Shown in pieces: positions 13,019 through 20,204 of a DNA stretch of 33,060 nt. The notes under the pieces are model-generated. The model saw nothing but the letters and a program-made list of their open reading frames with translations. It searched no databases and had not been told where the DNA came from. Each line of letters starts with the position of its first letter. Position 1 is the first letter of the stretch. Position numbers and translations under genes: made by a program. The DNA comes from Candidatus Uhrbacteria bacterium (GTDB lineage Bacteria > Patescibacteriota > Patescibacteriia > UBA9934): assembly GCA_030688135.1 (NCBI GenBank), contig JAUYIW010000032.1, positions 1 through 33,060 on the forward strand, read 5' to 3'.

Positions 13019-14560
13019 CTATTTCTTCTTCGTTATCTTTTTCTTCGCTGTCTTTTTTGGCTCCGAAACGCTTGCGCTTTTCTCCGCACTCTTAGATTTA
13101 GGCTTTGCTTTCATTTTTCCGCTTGCAGTCTTCTTAACTACCGATACCGGAGCTAAAGAATCAATATCTATAAATTCCTCCTCATCGAGACTGTCTACCT
13201 CAGGCTTGTCCTCGTCAATCTCCTCGTCAATTTCCTCCTCAGTCTCTTCCTCAGAAGATTCGTCTTCTTCGGGCTCGTCTTCTTCTTCAAGAGCATCATC
13301 ATCTGCGACTGTATTTTCCTCTGGCACTGGATTGCTTAACTCATCCGAAGTCACATGAACCCTAGCAACGTCTGAAGAATCAACCTTTTTCAATCGCTGT
13401 CTTCCACTTCTTTTCAGGGCTAAAATTGACGACCCAATAAATATTAATGCTAAGAGTCCAATAGTTATTTTAACAAGTGGATTGGCAATATGGAAAAATG
13501 AAATATTTAATGCTTTTGAGTCAGTAATAGAGTTACCTTCACTGTCTGTAATAACTAGCGTCACTACGTACTTGCCAGCACTTCTAAACTTGTGACTAAC
13601 TGTTGATTGAGCAGAAGTAACGCCATCTCCAAAATCCCACAAAAATCGCATGCCCGATAAATTAGGCGCTAAAACTTCAAAATTATAAGTCTTCCAATCC
13701 TCCTGAGTATATCCAAAAGTGGTATTTGAAGAAACAACCATGTTTGAGTCAGCGTCTACCTCAACATCTGAATCAGAAGTAACTTCGACTAACAAATCTT
13801 CCACGTCTGAATTTTCACCTGCAATAACAGAATCGGCAGAGCTGTCTGCGAAGGTGTCTTCTTCTACGGTAACAGTCGAGTCGTCCACTAACGTTGGCTC
13901 TGCTTCGGCAATCAACACCGGTTCAGCATTTTGCACCTCTGGGTCAAGAGGGCTTGAGTCTTGTGCGTCCATAGACCCGTCATTGTCGGTGTCAGCATCT
14001 TTTGGATCTGTGCCAAGCTCGGCTTCAACATCATCGGTTAAACCGTCGTTGTCATCGTCGTCATCGCATACATCACCTATTCCATCGCTATCTGCATCGG
14101 CTTGATCGGCATTTGATATTTCCGGACAGTTATCTGTTTCGTCCTCAATCCCATCTCTGTCTTCATCAACAATCGGGTAAAAAAGCGATGTAATAGCAAG
14201 ATCGTTGTCGGGATTTACATCTTGAGGTTCGCTTCCCTTTACCTCAGCCCGAATGTTAAATGCGTTATAAGGAACTGTAAAATCAACCCAAACTTCTTCG
14301 TTCTCACCTCCAGCCACCAATGTTACCACCTGACTTGCGCCAATTGGCTGAACTCCTTGATAAAAGAAAATATACCCGGTTATATCGGTATCGCCCATGT
14401 TTCTAAGAGTTGAGTAAATGCGAATTTGATCTCCGGAAACAAGAACAGCCTCTGAAAAACTAATGTCAGCTGCCCTAACCCCAATGTCAGGCGTTGCAGC
14501 GTGCATTGCAACAGGCGCTAGAAATAATATTGAAACAATGAAGAAAAATCTGCGAATCAT
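13019..14560 (-). CDS. Surface protein: CARDB, thrombospondin type 3 calcium repeats, PKD, membrane anchor, acidic and lysine-rich cytoplasmic tail
   Basis: The 513-residue product has a signal peptide (1 to about 21, ending MHAA). Next come a CARDB-like domain (about 24-128), Asp-rich type 3 repeats (about 131-205; DEDRDGIEDETDNCP and DADSDGIGDVCDDDDDNDG, typical calcium ligands) and a Ser/Asp/Val linker. A PKD domain follows (about 290-354; WDFGDG and HKFRSAGKYVVTLVITD). One membrane segment lies at about 360-383. The inside portion is very acidic (about 417-470) and ends in a Lys/Ala/Ser tail (KKTAKKKITKKK) like histone H1 tails. It probably binds calcium and another surface polymer or protein outside. 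It is cotranscribed with murJ, and its -10 box lies 8 bp from the ATG. Confidence 0.88.
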   Translation of the reverse strand: MIRRFFFIVSILFLAPVAMHAATPDIGVRAADISFSEAVLVSGDQIRIYSTLRNMGDTDITGYIFFYQGVQPIGASQVVTLVAGGENEEVWVDFTVPYNAFNIRAEVKGSEPQDVNPDNDLAITSLFYPIVDEDRDGIEDETDNCPEISNADQADADSDGIGDVCDDDDDNDGLTDDVEAELGTDPKDADTDNDGSMDAQDSSPLDPEVQNAEPVLIAEAEPTLVDDSTVTVEEDTFADSSADSVIAGENSDVEDLLVEVTSDSDVEVDADSNMVVSSNTTFGYTQEDWKTYNFEVLAPNLSGMRFLWDFGDGVTSAQSTVSHKFRSAGKYVVTLVITDSEGNSITDSKALNISFFHIANPLVKITIGLLALIFIGSSILALKRSGRQRLKKVDSSDVARVHVTSDELSNPVPEENTVADDDALEEEDEPEEDESSEEETEEEIDEEIDEDKPEVDSLDEEEFIDIDSLAPVSVVKKTASGKMKAKPKSKSAEKSASVSEPKKTAKKKITKKK

Positions 14561-14568
14561 ATAATAAA

Positions 14569-14577
14569 ATTATATCA
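14569..14577 (-). promoter_or_regulatory. Extended -10 of the CARDB/PKD-murJ operon, leaderless
   Basis: On the minus strand TGATATAAT (TGn plus a perfect TATAAT at 14569-14574) ends 8 bp before the ATG at 14560. Transcription would begin 0-2 nt before the start codon. No clear -35 is visible, as is common for extended -10 promoters. Confidence 0.55.
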
Positions 14578-14595
14578 CATTTAACTGCCTTTAAA

Positions 14596-15168
14596 CTAAT
14601 CTCGTAGTCTGGCATGAGTTGGACGAGTTATCCACATGTCGCGGGCGGTATCTTGATTTATTTCAAGACGTAATCTAAAAGTTGGATGCACGCGTACTAA
14701 AATGTCTTCTAATATTCTGGTCTTCTCACCAATAATATCAACAGCGACTTTTTGACCGTTTCTAATGTTCATAGAATCAGCTTCATCTGGAGAACACATA
14801 AGATGCGCAAAAGGAATCGAGACTGCGTTTTTTAAATCTACCTCGCCATCTGGTCCAACAAGTTTACATGGCGCTGATAATGTTGTATCTCCGGTTTTTG
14901 CAATAGGCGCATTCAATCCCAAAAATACTGCTTCGGTTGACGTGACTTCTACAATTGAGTTTTCCCAATTTGGACCCAATACTCGTAGGTTAAGCGAACG
15001 CTTTAACTTACCAAGGATTTCAACAGACTCCTCGTACACGTATTGTCCTGCCTGGCTTCTTTCTTGCGCGATTGTCATTGGATGCCCCACTCCAAAAAGA
15101 ACAGCCTGGTCGGCCTGAGACAAATACACGTGGGATGGAATTACATCAACCGGAATAGGTTTTGACAT
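14596..15168 (-). CDS. PduL-like phosphotransacylase family protein with altered metal site
   Basis: PduL enzymes transfer acyl groups between CoA and phosphate using a two-zinc site built from two HxH motifs, a Glu and a further His. The 190-residue protein matches along its length: IPVDVIPSHVYLSQADQAVLFG, the block LRVLGPNWENSIVEVTSTEA, LVGPDGEVDL, and FAHLMCSPDEAD. The key residues differ: the first HxH is His13-Val-Tyr15, the second is His122-Leu-Met124, and the late Met-His is Leu168-Glu169. Glu74 is kept. It may be a divergent enzyme with fewer metals or a non-catalytic relative. The ATG directly follows the shared 19-nt leader, and corA lies upstream on the same strand. Confidence 0.8.
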   Translation of the reverse strand: MSKPIPVDVIPSHVYLSQADQAVLFGVGHPMTIAQERSQAGQYVYEESVEILGKLKRSLNLRVLGPNWENSIVEVTSTEAVFLGLNAPIAKTGDTTLSAPCKLVGPDGEVDLKNAVSIPFAHLMCSPDEADSMNIRNGQKVAVDIIGEKTRILEDILVRVHPTFRLRLEINQDTARDMWITRPTHARLRD

Positions 15169-15190
15169 ACCCTGTAGTGAAAACTTTAAT
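15166..15190 (-). promoter_or_regulatory. Shared 19-nt leader (AAAGTTTTCACTACAGGGT then ATG) at the pduL-like gene
   Basis: Identical over 19 nt plus the ATG to the leaders of alaS (8809-8830) and the GT2 gene (17757-17778). It includes the likely Shine-Dalgarno ACAGGG. Here the opposite inverted-repeat end found in the other two copies is missing, because corA ends only 47 bp away. Confidence 0.75.
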
Positions 15191-15237
15191 TATGTTAGTT
15201 CGTTTAAGCTCTTAAGAAAATTGAAGCAACAGCACGC

Positions 15238-16143
15238 TTAGCGTCGATCTATTCGCTGGATAAATAACCAAAATGCGATCATTGAGATTACAATAATCAA
15301 ACTTACAATCGCAATGTCTTCTACAAAAGGAATGTTATTTACATTCATGCCAAAGTATCCCGTGATAAGCGTAGGAGGCATAAGTATCACGGAAATTACT
15401 GTAAGAATACGAATAATTGAGTTTGTTCTATGCGACAAGAATGCCTCATTAACATCGAATAATCCTTCAACGATATTTTTCAAATTCTCTCCAACTATAC
15501 TTACTTCGTTTAGAGTATCCTTAATATCCTCAAAATAAATATTTAAATCATCTGAAAGAAAAGTTTTGTGAGCATTTATAATATGGTCAATAACTAACCT
15601 TTGAGGATCCATAATATGCCTTAGAAACAACACATTCCTACGGAGCGATCCTAAACGAGTGGTAGTAACTTTAGTGTGTTCATCGTAAACCAACAGCTCA
15701 ACCTCTTGAGTTTCCCGTGCTAACTCACGCAATACAACCTTTGCGTCACGAAATGCGTAATCGAGCAACTTGTACAAAAAGAAACCGGTTGATTTGCTCA
15801 TTACCTCTTTCCTCAAACCATTACTGCGACTAGCGCGGGCAAAATATCTATCTACAGCTTCAATTTCATCACGCGTAATAGTTACAACATAGTCTTTACC
15901 AACAAAAATTGCTAAATTTGATTTTACAACTCGTAAACCTACGCCGTTTAGTGCAGGAATGTTTAGAACTAGAAATATATAGTGCTTATAAATATCAATC
16001 TTGGGTAGTTCAACCTCTTCACGAAGATCATCAAAATCTAGTGGGTGAAATTTAAACTCATCTTCGAGTACCTTAAAATCAGCCTCCTCTATTTTTGAGA
16101 AATGCCACCAAACAAAATTCTTTCCTTTTAGGGATCTGTGCAT
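15238..16143 (-). CDS. corA: CorA-family magnesium/divalent cation channel
   Basis: CorA forms a pentameric Mg2+ channel in the inner membrane. The 301-residue protein has the N-terminal alpha/beta cytoplasmic domain (about 1-110), long stalk helices (about 110-240) and two C-terminal membrane segments (about 243-260 and 275-296). The selectivity motif GMN is at 265-267 (YFGMNVNN), and the chain ends in a basic IDRR. The start MHRSLKGKNFVWWHF aligns with normal CorA N-termini. Its first five codons (ATGCACAGATCCCTA) lie within the terminal repeat of the 217-bp element, so the element end is part of the gene or supplied its start. Confidence 0.95.
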   Translation of the reverse strand: MHRSLKGKNFVWWHFSKIEEADFKVLEDEFKFHPLDFDDLREEVELPKIDIYKHYIFLVLNIPALNGVGLRVVKSNLAIFVGKDYVVTITRDEIEAVDRYFARASRSNGLRKEVMSKSTGFFLYKLLDYAFRDAKVVLRELARETQEVELLVYDEHTKVTTTRLGSLRRNVLFLRHIMDPQRLVIDHIINAHKTFLSDDLNIYFEDIKDTLNEVSIVGENLKNIVEGLFDVNEAFLSHRTNSIIRILTVISVILMPPTLITGYFGMNVNNIPFVEDIAIVSLIIVISMIAFWLFIQRIDRR

Positions 16144-16343
16144 AGTCAGTTCGAGTCAAAAGCGAGTGAGTTTTTCTGAGATTACATGTCCCGCCTACGG
16201 GTAATCTGCAGACCTTAGGACGGGATTCCGCCAGAGGCAGGAAAGGATGACAGGGTAATACCGGCGTATTATCGAGGAGCCCTGAACGTAAGCTCGGGAA
16301 AAGTAACCGCCTTAGACCAGATATGACCACTGTATAGATCCCT
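16129..16343. repeat. Dispersed 215-bp element with terminal inverted repeats, copy 2
   Basis: It matches 3657-3873 throughout, in the same orientation. The ends are AGGGATCTGTG and TGTATAGATCCCT. The identical interior includes CCCGCCTACGGGTAATCTGC, GGAAAGGATGACAGGGTAAT and CTGAACGTAAGCT. It separates the DUF389 gene from corA and overlaps the corA start by 15 bp. Open frames across both copies look alike only because the DNA is repeated. Confidence 0.8.
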
Positions 16344-16357
16344 GAATTTTTTGTAAC

Positions 16358-17044
16358 TCATTTTTTATTTCCTTTGAGTACTTTTTCTTCTTTATCAACA
16401 GCTGATCTAAGTTCATGATGATGTCTTCTAAATCCCAGCAACCAGAAAATAACAAAAGCTGTTAAAATAATTCCAAAAAGGTTTATAAAGAAAAGTTCAG
16501 TTGCATCACGCATAAGGGACCAATCGGTTCCACCTAAGCCAATACCTATTGTTACAAGCGGAGGTAGTAATGCCACCGAAATAGCGACCCCGGTAACTGC
16601 CTCTTTGATTGTTTCATATGACATTGCAAATGCAGCCGCAGCACCTGCCGCAATAGCAACCGGTATCATAAAACCAAAATTCGTCTGTCTTAAAATTTCA
16701 GTTGAAGCGCCAAGTGGAATATAAAAGAATGTAATTGCTATGGCTGTTATTACTGCTACGAATACAGAAAATAAAATACTAACAGATGCTAATTTAACCA
16801 TTCTAAAGTCGCCAACAATCATACCCATGCTAATACCGAGCACTGACCAAAGAAGTGGTGAAACAAGCATGGCGCCAATAACAATTGACGAACTATCATT
16901 TAGAAGTCCGAGCGTTGCCAAAACACTCGAAATCAAAATCATTGTAAGAAAAGTTCTTCTTGGCGAACTTTCAATAACAAGTTTATCAATCACGTCTTTA
17001 TGATTGACTATTTGCGGATTAAATAATTGGTTTACCTCTCGCAT
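16358..17044 (-). CDS. DUF389 membrane protein
   Basis: The 228-residue protein matches the DUF389/TIGR00341 style: SPRRTFLTMILISSVLATLGLL followed by DSSSIVIGAMLVSPLLWSVLGI, then three or four further membrane segments, including the VGVAISVALLPPLVTIGIGL stretch. Function of the family is not established to my knowledge. I chose the ATG at 17044 because AAGGAGG precedes it by a few bases; an upstream ATG at 17071 would add nine residues without a ribosome-binding site. The gene overlaps the 3' end of the GT2 gene by 26 bp, indicating coupling. The C-terminus is charged (HHHELRSAVDKEEKVLKGNKK region). Confidence 0.88.
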   Translation of the reverse strand: MREVNQLFNPQIVNHKDVIDKLVIESSPRRTFLTMILISSVLATLGLLNDSSSIVIGAMLVSPLLWSVLGISMGMIVGDFRMVKLASVSILFSVFVAVITAIAITFFYIPLGASTEILRQTNFGFMIPVAIAAGAAAAFAMSYETIKEAVTGVAISVALLPPLVTIGIGLGGTDWSLMRDATELFFINLFGIILTAFVIFWLLGFRRHHHELRSAVDKEEKVLKGNKK

Positions 17045-17759
17045 AGTCCTCCTTTTTTGACTCGTGTCCAAAAGTATAATTAAATTTGCTGTGTCGGATT
17101 GGGCCGATCGTTAACAAGTGAAGTTCGGCTAAAATATATTTCACCCCAATAATAAATCTTCCATCGCGATCTTGCCGTCTTGTTGAAACACGTACCGGAG
17201 CAGTTGAAAGAAATCCAAACTTCCCTTTTTGTCCTGCACGATTCGCATAATCGTGGTCTTCTGCAAATATCACGGCTTCATCAAATCCACCTATTGCATA
17301 GTGAAGACTTTTGCGAACGAAAATGCAAAATCCCGGTGCGTGCGGACGCTTACTTCCCCACATTCTGGCGTACCGGTTATAAACCCTGTGAGAGATCACG
17401 TCATAGCGAGTTCCGCCAAGCGGTGCGACGTCAACAGTGGCAATATCTAAATTTCTAAACTCAAATTCCTCCAACGCAACTTGTAAAAAATTTGGATTAG
17501 TTAACTCCACATCTGCGTCGAGAAATAAGAGTACATCTCCTGTAGCAATGCTTGCGCCAATATTTCTGCCAACTCCGGGAAGCCCACCGTTAACTACCTT
17601 TGCGCCAAGCCCTGACGCAACCTTCCGCGTGTTGTCGGTAGAGTTAGCATCGGCAACAATAATTTCCACAGGCTGCATGGTCTGTTGATCAATAGACCTT
17701 AGCAGTTGCGGTAAGCAGTCCTCTTCATTTTTTGCAGGAATTATTATTGAAAGCTTCAT
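17019..17759 (-). CDS. Family 2 glycosyltransferase
   Basis: The 246-residue product has the GT-A fold signatures: MKLSIIIPAKNEEDCLPQLL at the start, the nucleotide-binding VADANSTDNT (about 35-44), the metal-binding DAD (81-83 in LLFLDADVELTN), and FAEDHDYANRA near 165-175 as the acceptor-side ED motif. The C-terminus is soluble, with only weak hydrophobic character, so it is probably peripheral. It likely transfers a sugar to a lipid or surface glycan; the substrate cannot be read from the sequence. It overlaps the DUF389 gene. The ATG is joined to the shared 19-nt leader, and a promoter lies inside the associated inverted-repeat element. Confidence 0.92.
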   Translation of the reverse strand: MKLSIIIPAKNEEDCLPQLLRSIDQQTMQPVEIIVADANSTDNTRKVASGLGAKVVNGGLPGVGRNIGASIATGDVLLFLDADVELTNPNFLQVALEEFEFRNLDIATVDVAPLGGTRYDVISHRVYNRYARMWGSKRPHAPGFCIFVRKSLHYAIGGFDEAVIFAEDHDYANRAGQKGKFGFLSTAPVRVSTRRQDRDGRFIIGVKYILAELHLLTIGPIRHSKFNYTFGHESKKEDYARGKPII

Positions 17760-17902
17760 ACCCTGTAGTGAAAACTTTAATCACGTTCCATTATTAAAGC
17801 CTTTTATAAAATTATCGGTGACTGAATGTCATAACTATTACGTAGGCCCTCTATTAAGACGATCGCCCTTCGAGCTTTTTAAAGTTTCTACTACAGGGCA
17901 TA
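17757..17902. mobile_element. Inverted-repeat element of about 146 bp carrying the GT2 leader, copy 2
   Basis: The left end (minus strand) is AAAGTTTTCACTACAGGGT then the GT2 ATG; the right end (plus strand) is AAAGTTTCTACTACAGGGC then ATA. The interior shares short blocks with copy 1 (TTATAA-ATTATC and CTTCGAGCT). A good minus-strand promoter lies inside. No ORF. The stretch from 17903 to 18055 beyond it holds nothing I can identify. Confidence 0.7.
17804..17832 (-). promoter_or_regulatory. Promoter inside the element, driving GT2 and DUF389
   Basis: Minus strand ATGACA (17827-17832), 17-bp spacer, TTATAA (17804-17809). It predicts a leader of about 40 nt ending in the conserved 19-nt sequence. 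The equivalent boxes in copy 1 upstream of alaS are ATGGCA, 18 bp and TTATAA. Confidence 0.5.
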
Positions 17903-18055
17903 CAAAACTCTGAGAATATAATATCAGATTTTTTTGTTAATGGCGAGTTTGTAATAACACAATGATTAAGTTTGAGTTATTACGGATCGGTAAGTGTATA
18001 GTCCAAGCTTTCCAACTGTAAACTTTCCGACTTTCTGACCTTAGACTTTAGACTC

Positions 18056-18487
18056 TCAACTACTCAACACGTACATCGCAACTCCACTTGCAACAGAAAC
18101 ATTTAAGGATTGTTTAGCGGCCATAGGAATCTGAACCAATCCATCGAGTAACATAATTGTTTCGGAATCAATTCCTTCCACTTCATTACCAAGCACAAGC
18201 GCTATCTTTTCATAATCAACAGAAGATATATTCAAGGCCTCATCCCCTATCTCTAGCCCCAGCACTTTAAAACCGTCTGCTTTAAGATTTTCCACGATCT
18301 CGCCAATACTACCTTCTTCCCAATCAACCAAATCGACCGAGCCCAGAGCAACTTTGGCGATTTCTTTACGAGGAGGAGTTGCGGTGTATCCTGTCAAAAA
18401 TAGCTTTTCAATTCCAAAAGCTGCGCAATTCCGAAAAATCGAACCAACATTATGAAGGCTTCGTATATTATGTGCAATTACTATCAT
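18056..18487 (-). CDS. SpoU/TrmH-family RNA 2'-O-methyltransferase
   Basis: SPOUT methyltransferases of this family methylate ribose 2'-OH groups in tRNA or rRNA. The 143-residue product is a bare catalytic domain: motif 1 HNIRSLHNVGSIFRNCAAFG (about 6-25), motif 2 ALVLGNEVEGID (about 97-108) and motif 3 IPMAAKQSLNVSVASGVAMY (about 120-139), which together make the SAM-binding trefoil knot. There is no N-terminal substrate-binding domain, as in the shortest family members. It is divergent from rlmD with 83 bp between them. Its -10 box lies six bases before the ATG, so the message is probably leaderless. Confidence 0.93.
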   Translation of the reverse strand: MIVIAHNIRSLHNVGSIFRNCAAFGIEKLFLTGYTATPPRKEIAKVALGSVDLVDWEEGSIGEIVENLKADGFKVLGLEIGDEALNISSVDYEKIALVLGNEVEGIDSETIMLLDGLVQIPMAAKQSLNVSVASGVAMYVLSS

Positions 18488-18493
18488 ATTGCT

Positions 18494-18522
18494 ACTATAT
18501 AGTGTTGCCGGCTCTGAATCAA
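18494..18522 (-). promoter_or_regulatory. Promoter of the SpoU-family gene, leaderless
   Basis: Minus strand TTGATT (18517-18522), 17-bp spacer, TATAGT (18494-18499). Only six bases separate the -10 from the ATG at 18487, so transcription should begin at or within a base or two of the start codon. Confidence 0.6.
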
Positions 18523-18534
18523 GTACAAGTCACC

Positions 18535-18563
18535 TTGACCAAAATGAATTTCAGTCTTATAGT
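18535..18563 (+). promoter_or_regulatory. Promoter of rlmD-like gene, leaderless; decides its start
   Basis: TTGACC (18535-18540), 17-bp spacer, TATAGT (18558-18563). Seven bases later comes the ATG at 18571. The upstream in-frame ATG at 18544 lies inside the promoter spacer and cannot be the start of this transcript. Confidence 0.65.
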
Positions 18564-18570
18564 CAGCGCT

Positions 18571-19704
18571 ATGAAATCAGAATGTCCAAATAAAGAACAC
18601 TGCGGAAGCTGTGGATGGAGTCACATTCCATACGATAATCAGTTGCAGCAAAAATTAAGCGATATTAATGGATCTTTTAAATTGAAAGGTCTTGATCTTC
18701 AAGTTGAAGAGATTATGCCATCGCCACAGACTAGCCACTACCGAAATCGAATGGATTTTGTGATTGATTTTGAAGGTCGTGTGGGACTTCGTGAAAAAGG
18801 AAAATGGTGGCGTGTAATTGACGATCATACCTGTTTCATTGCTGATGAGATCATTGAAAAGGTATTTAGTATTATTAGAATATGGTCTAAAGAATCAGGT
18901 CTTAGCTATTTTGATCGCAAGTCTCATGCTGGGTTTTTGCGCTATGCCGTTGTTCGATCAACCTTGACCGGTGAAGTGATGGTAAACATTGTTACGAGCG
19001 CTCCAAATGGTGAAGAAGGGCTTGCGGAACTAAAAAAACTAGTAGATTTAGTTAATGCAACTACTGTGATTTGGTCTGTGAACAATACAGTGAGCGATGT
19101 TTCCTATGGTGATGACGTTCGTGTGATTTCTGGTCCTGGCCATATTGAAGAAAGTATTAACGGCTTTAAATATAAAATCAGTCCTAACGCATTTTTCCAA
19201 ACAAATCCACATGCTGCTCCATTGCTTATGGATACTGTTCAAGAGTTTGCAGGCGACATATCAAATAAAACTGTACTCGATCTTTACTGTGGAACAGGAT
19301 TTTTCTCTATTCCGCTAGCTAGAGTAGCTGGCAAAGTTATTGGCGTTGAGCTAGTTGCCGAAGCAATCGCTGACGCTAGGGCAAACGCAGAGATGAATCA
19401 GGTTAATATTGAATTCCATGATGCTAAAACAGAAGAGTTTGACTGGCAGTCTTTGAATCCTGATATTGTAATAATCGACCCTCCACGAAGTGGAATGCAC
19501 GACAAAGCGCTTGCCGATCTAATTCAGGCAAAGCCACCGACGATCGTATACGTTTCGTGCAACTATAAAAATCTAGCGCGCGAGCTATTGATATTGCGAA
19601 AATATTATGATGTTCAGGAAATCCGCGCAATCGATATGTTCCCACACACTCCACACGTTGAGGTGGTTGTTAAGCTGGAATTGGCAGATGCCGAAGAAAT
19701 TTAA
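18571..19704 (+). CDS. rlmD: 23S rRNA (uracil-5)-methyltransferase, RlmD/RumA family
   Basis: This enzyme makes 5-methyluridine in 23S rRNA using SAM. With the start set by the promoter the protein has 377 residues. It carries the [4Fe-4S] ligands Cys5, Cys11, Cys14 and Cys88, the SAM motif VLDLYCGTGFFSIPLA (about 235-250), the IIDPPRSGMHDK motif (about 301-312) and the nucleophile Cys330 in YVSCNYKNLARE. A TRAM domain, present in many RlmD proteins, is missing at the N-terminus. Specificity between U1939, U747 and tRNA U54 cannot be decided by eye, so the symbol is provisional. It is divergent from the SpoU-family gene. Confidence 0.88.
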   Translation: MKSECPNKEHCGSCGWSHIPYDNQLQQKLSDINGSFKLKGLDLQVEEIMPSPQTSHYRNRMDFVIDFEGRVGLREKGKWWRVIDDHTCFIADEIIEKVFSIIRIWSKESGLSYFDRKSHAGFLRYAVVRSTLTGEVMVNIVTSAPNGEEGLAELKKLVDLVNATTVIWSVNNTVSDVSYGDDVRVISGPGHIEESINGFKYKISPNAFFQTNPHAAPLLMDTVQEFAGDISNKTVLDLYCGTGFFSIPLARVAGKVIGVELVAEAIADARANAEMNQVNIEFHDAKTEEFDWQSLNPDIVIIDPPRSGMHDKALADLIQAKPPTIVYVSCNYKNLARELLILRKYYDVQEIRAIDMFPHTPHVEVVVKLELADAEEI

Positions 19705-20027
19705 AAGACTAGGTGTTAGCTTATAGGTGATAGAGACTCGGGTTTGTTAGCGTCAATTATATGTGTGGCACTTTTCGTCCGATCGGTCACTTTATGCCAC
19801 ACTTGTTAAACTACGAATCGACAACTATCGACTTTTATATATCTTACCTCTTTTCAACCTTTCGGAACCTAATAAACCTCCCCGTTAATCGTAAAACCTC
19901 TCTTTAATCTCTCCGTTCTTCGCATAACCTCCTAGTAATCAGATGAACCTCTCGATTCTCGTATAGCCTCCTCAGCCCGTAACTTCACTAAAATCCTTAA
20001 AATTCTCTGACCTTTAGCGCAAAGTCC
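19705..20027. repeat. Intergenic: hairpin and degenerate 20-bp AACCTC array
   Basis: No gene is seen. GTGTGGCA at about 19760 and TGCCACAC at about 19795 form an 8-bp stem just after rlmD. From about 19845 to 19972 the hexamer AACCTC (or close variants) recurs at 19875, 19895, 19926, 19946 and 19965, close to a 20-bp rhythm. On the minus strand the unit reads roughly GAGGTTTTACGATTAACGGG. It is too degenerate to be a CRISPR array and there are no cas genes. Confidence 0.5.
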
Positions 20028-20056
20028 TTGACAGGGGCTGTTTTTTATGATATTGT
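20028..20056 (+). promoter_or_regulatory. Promoter of the solitary gene at 20.2 kb
   Basis: Perfect TTGACA (20028-20033), 17-bp spacer ending TGA, then TATTGT (20051-20056). Extended -10, same architecture as the other solitary genes. Confidence 0.7.
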
Positions 20057-20068
20057 ATATTGTCGAGT

Positions 20069-20128
20069 GGTCACCTACCTCAACAAAGGACTCTAAATGT
20101 TGGCAATTTTGCCACAACTGAGGTGACC
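20069..20128 (+). promoter_or_regulatory. 5' leader hairpin that masks a Shine-Dalgarno
   Basis: GGTCACCT (20069-20076) is the exact complement of AGGTGACC (20121-20128). Inside is a second hairpin TGGCAA/TTGCCA (20101-20106 with 20109-20114). The 3' arm contains GAGGTGA, the only good ribosome-binding site before the gene, so folding would block initiation. This suggests translational control of the downstream gene; the trigger is unknown. Confidence 0.5.
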
Positions 20129-20204
20129 CATCTCCGACAACAACATCGCGTCGCCCGCAACTGGCGACATCATACGATCTGACGACCTCGAACTCCTAAT
20201 TCTT

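Noticed and set aside
13719..14105. Ser/Thr-rich plus-strand open frame of 128 codons
   Set aside because: It is the antisense shadow of the Asp/Glu/Ser-rich linker and calcium repeats of the CARDB/PKD gene.
3656..16330. Two similar minus-strand open frames (3656-3853 and 16079-16330) that look like a conserved small protein family
   Set aside because: Both lie within the 217-bp dispersed element; the similarity is that of the repeated DNA, there is no ribosome-binding site, and the second runs into corA.
18379..18570. 64-residue N-terminal extension of RlmD
   Set aside because: It is antisense to the SpoU-family gene and spans both divergent promoters; the cysteine cluster and the -10 position support the start at 18571.
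19845..19972. CRISPR array
   Set aside because: The 20-bp units are too degenerate, there are no unique spacers of constant length between identical repeats, and no cas genes are present.
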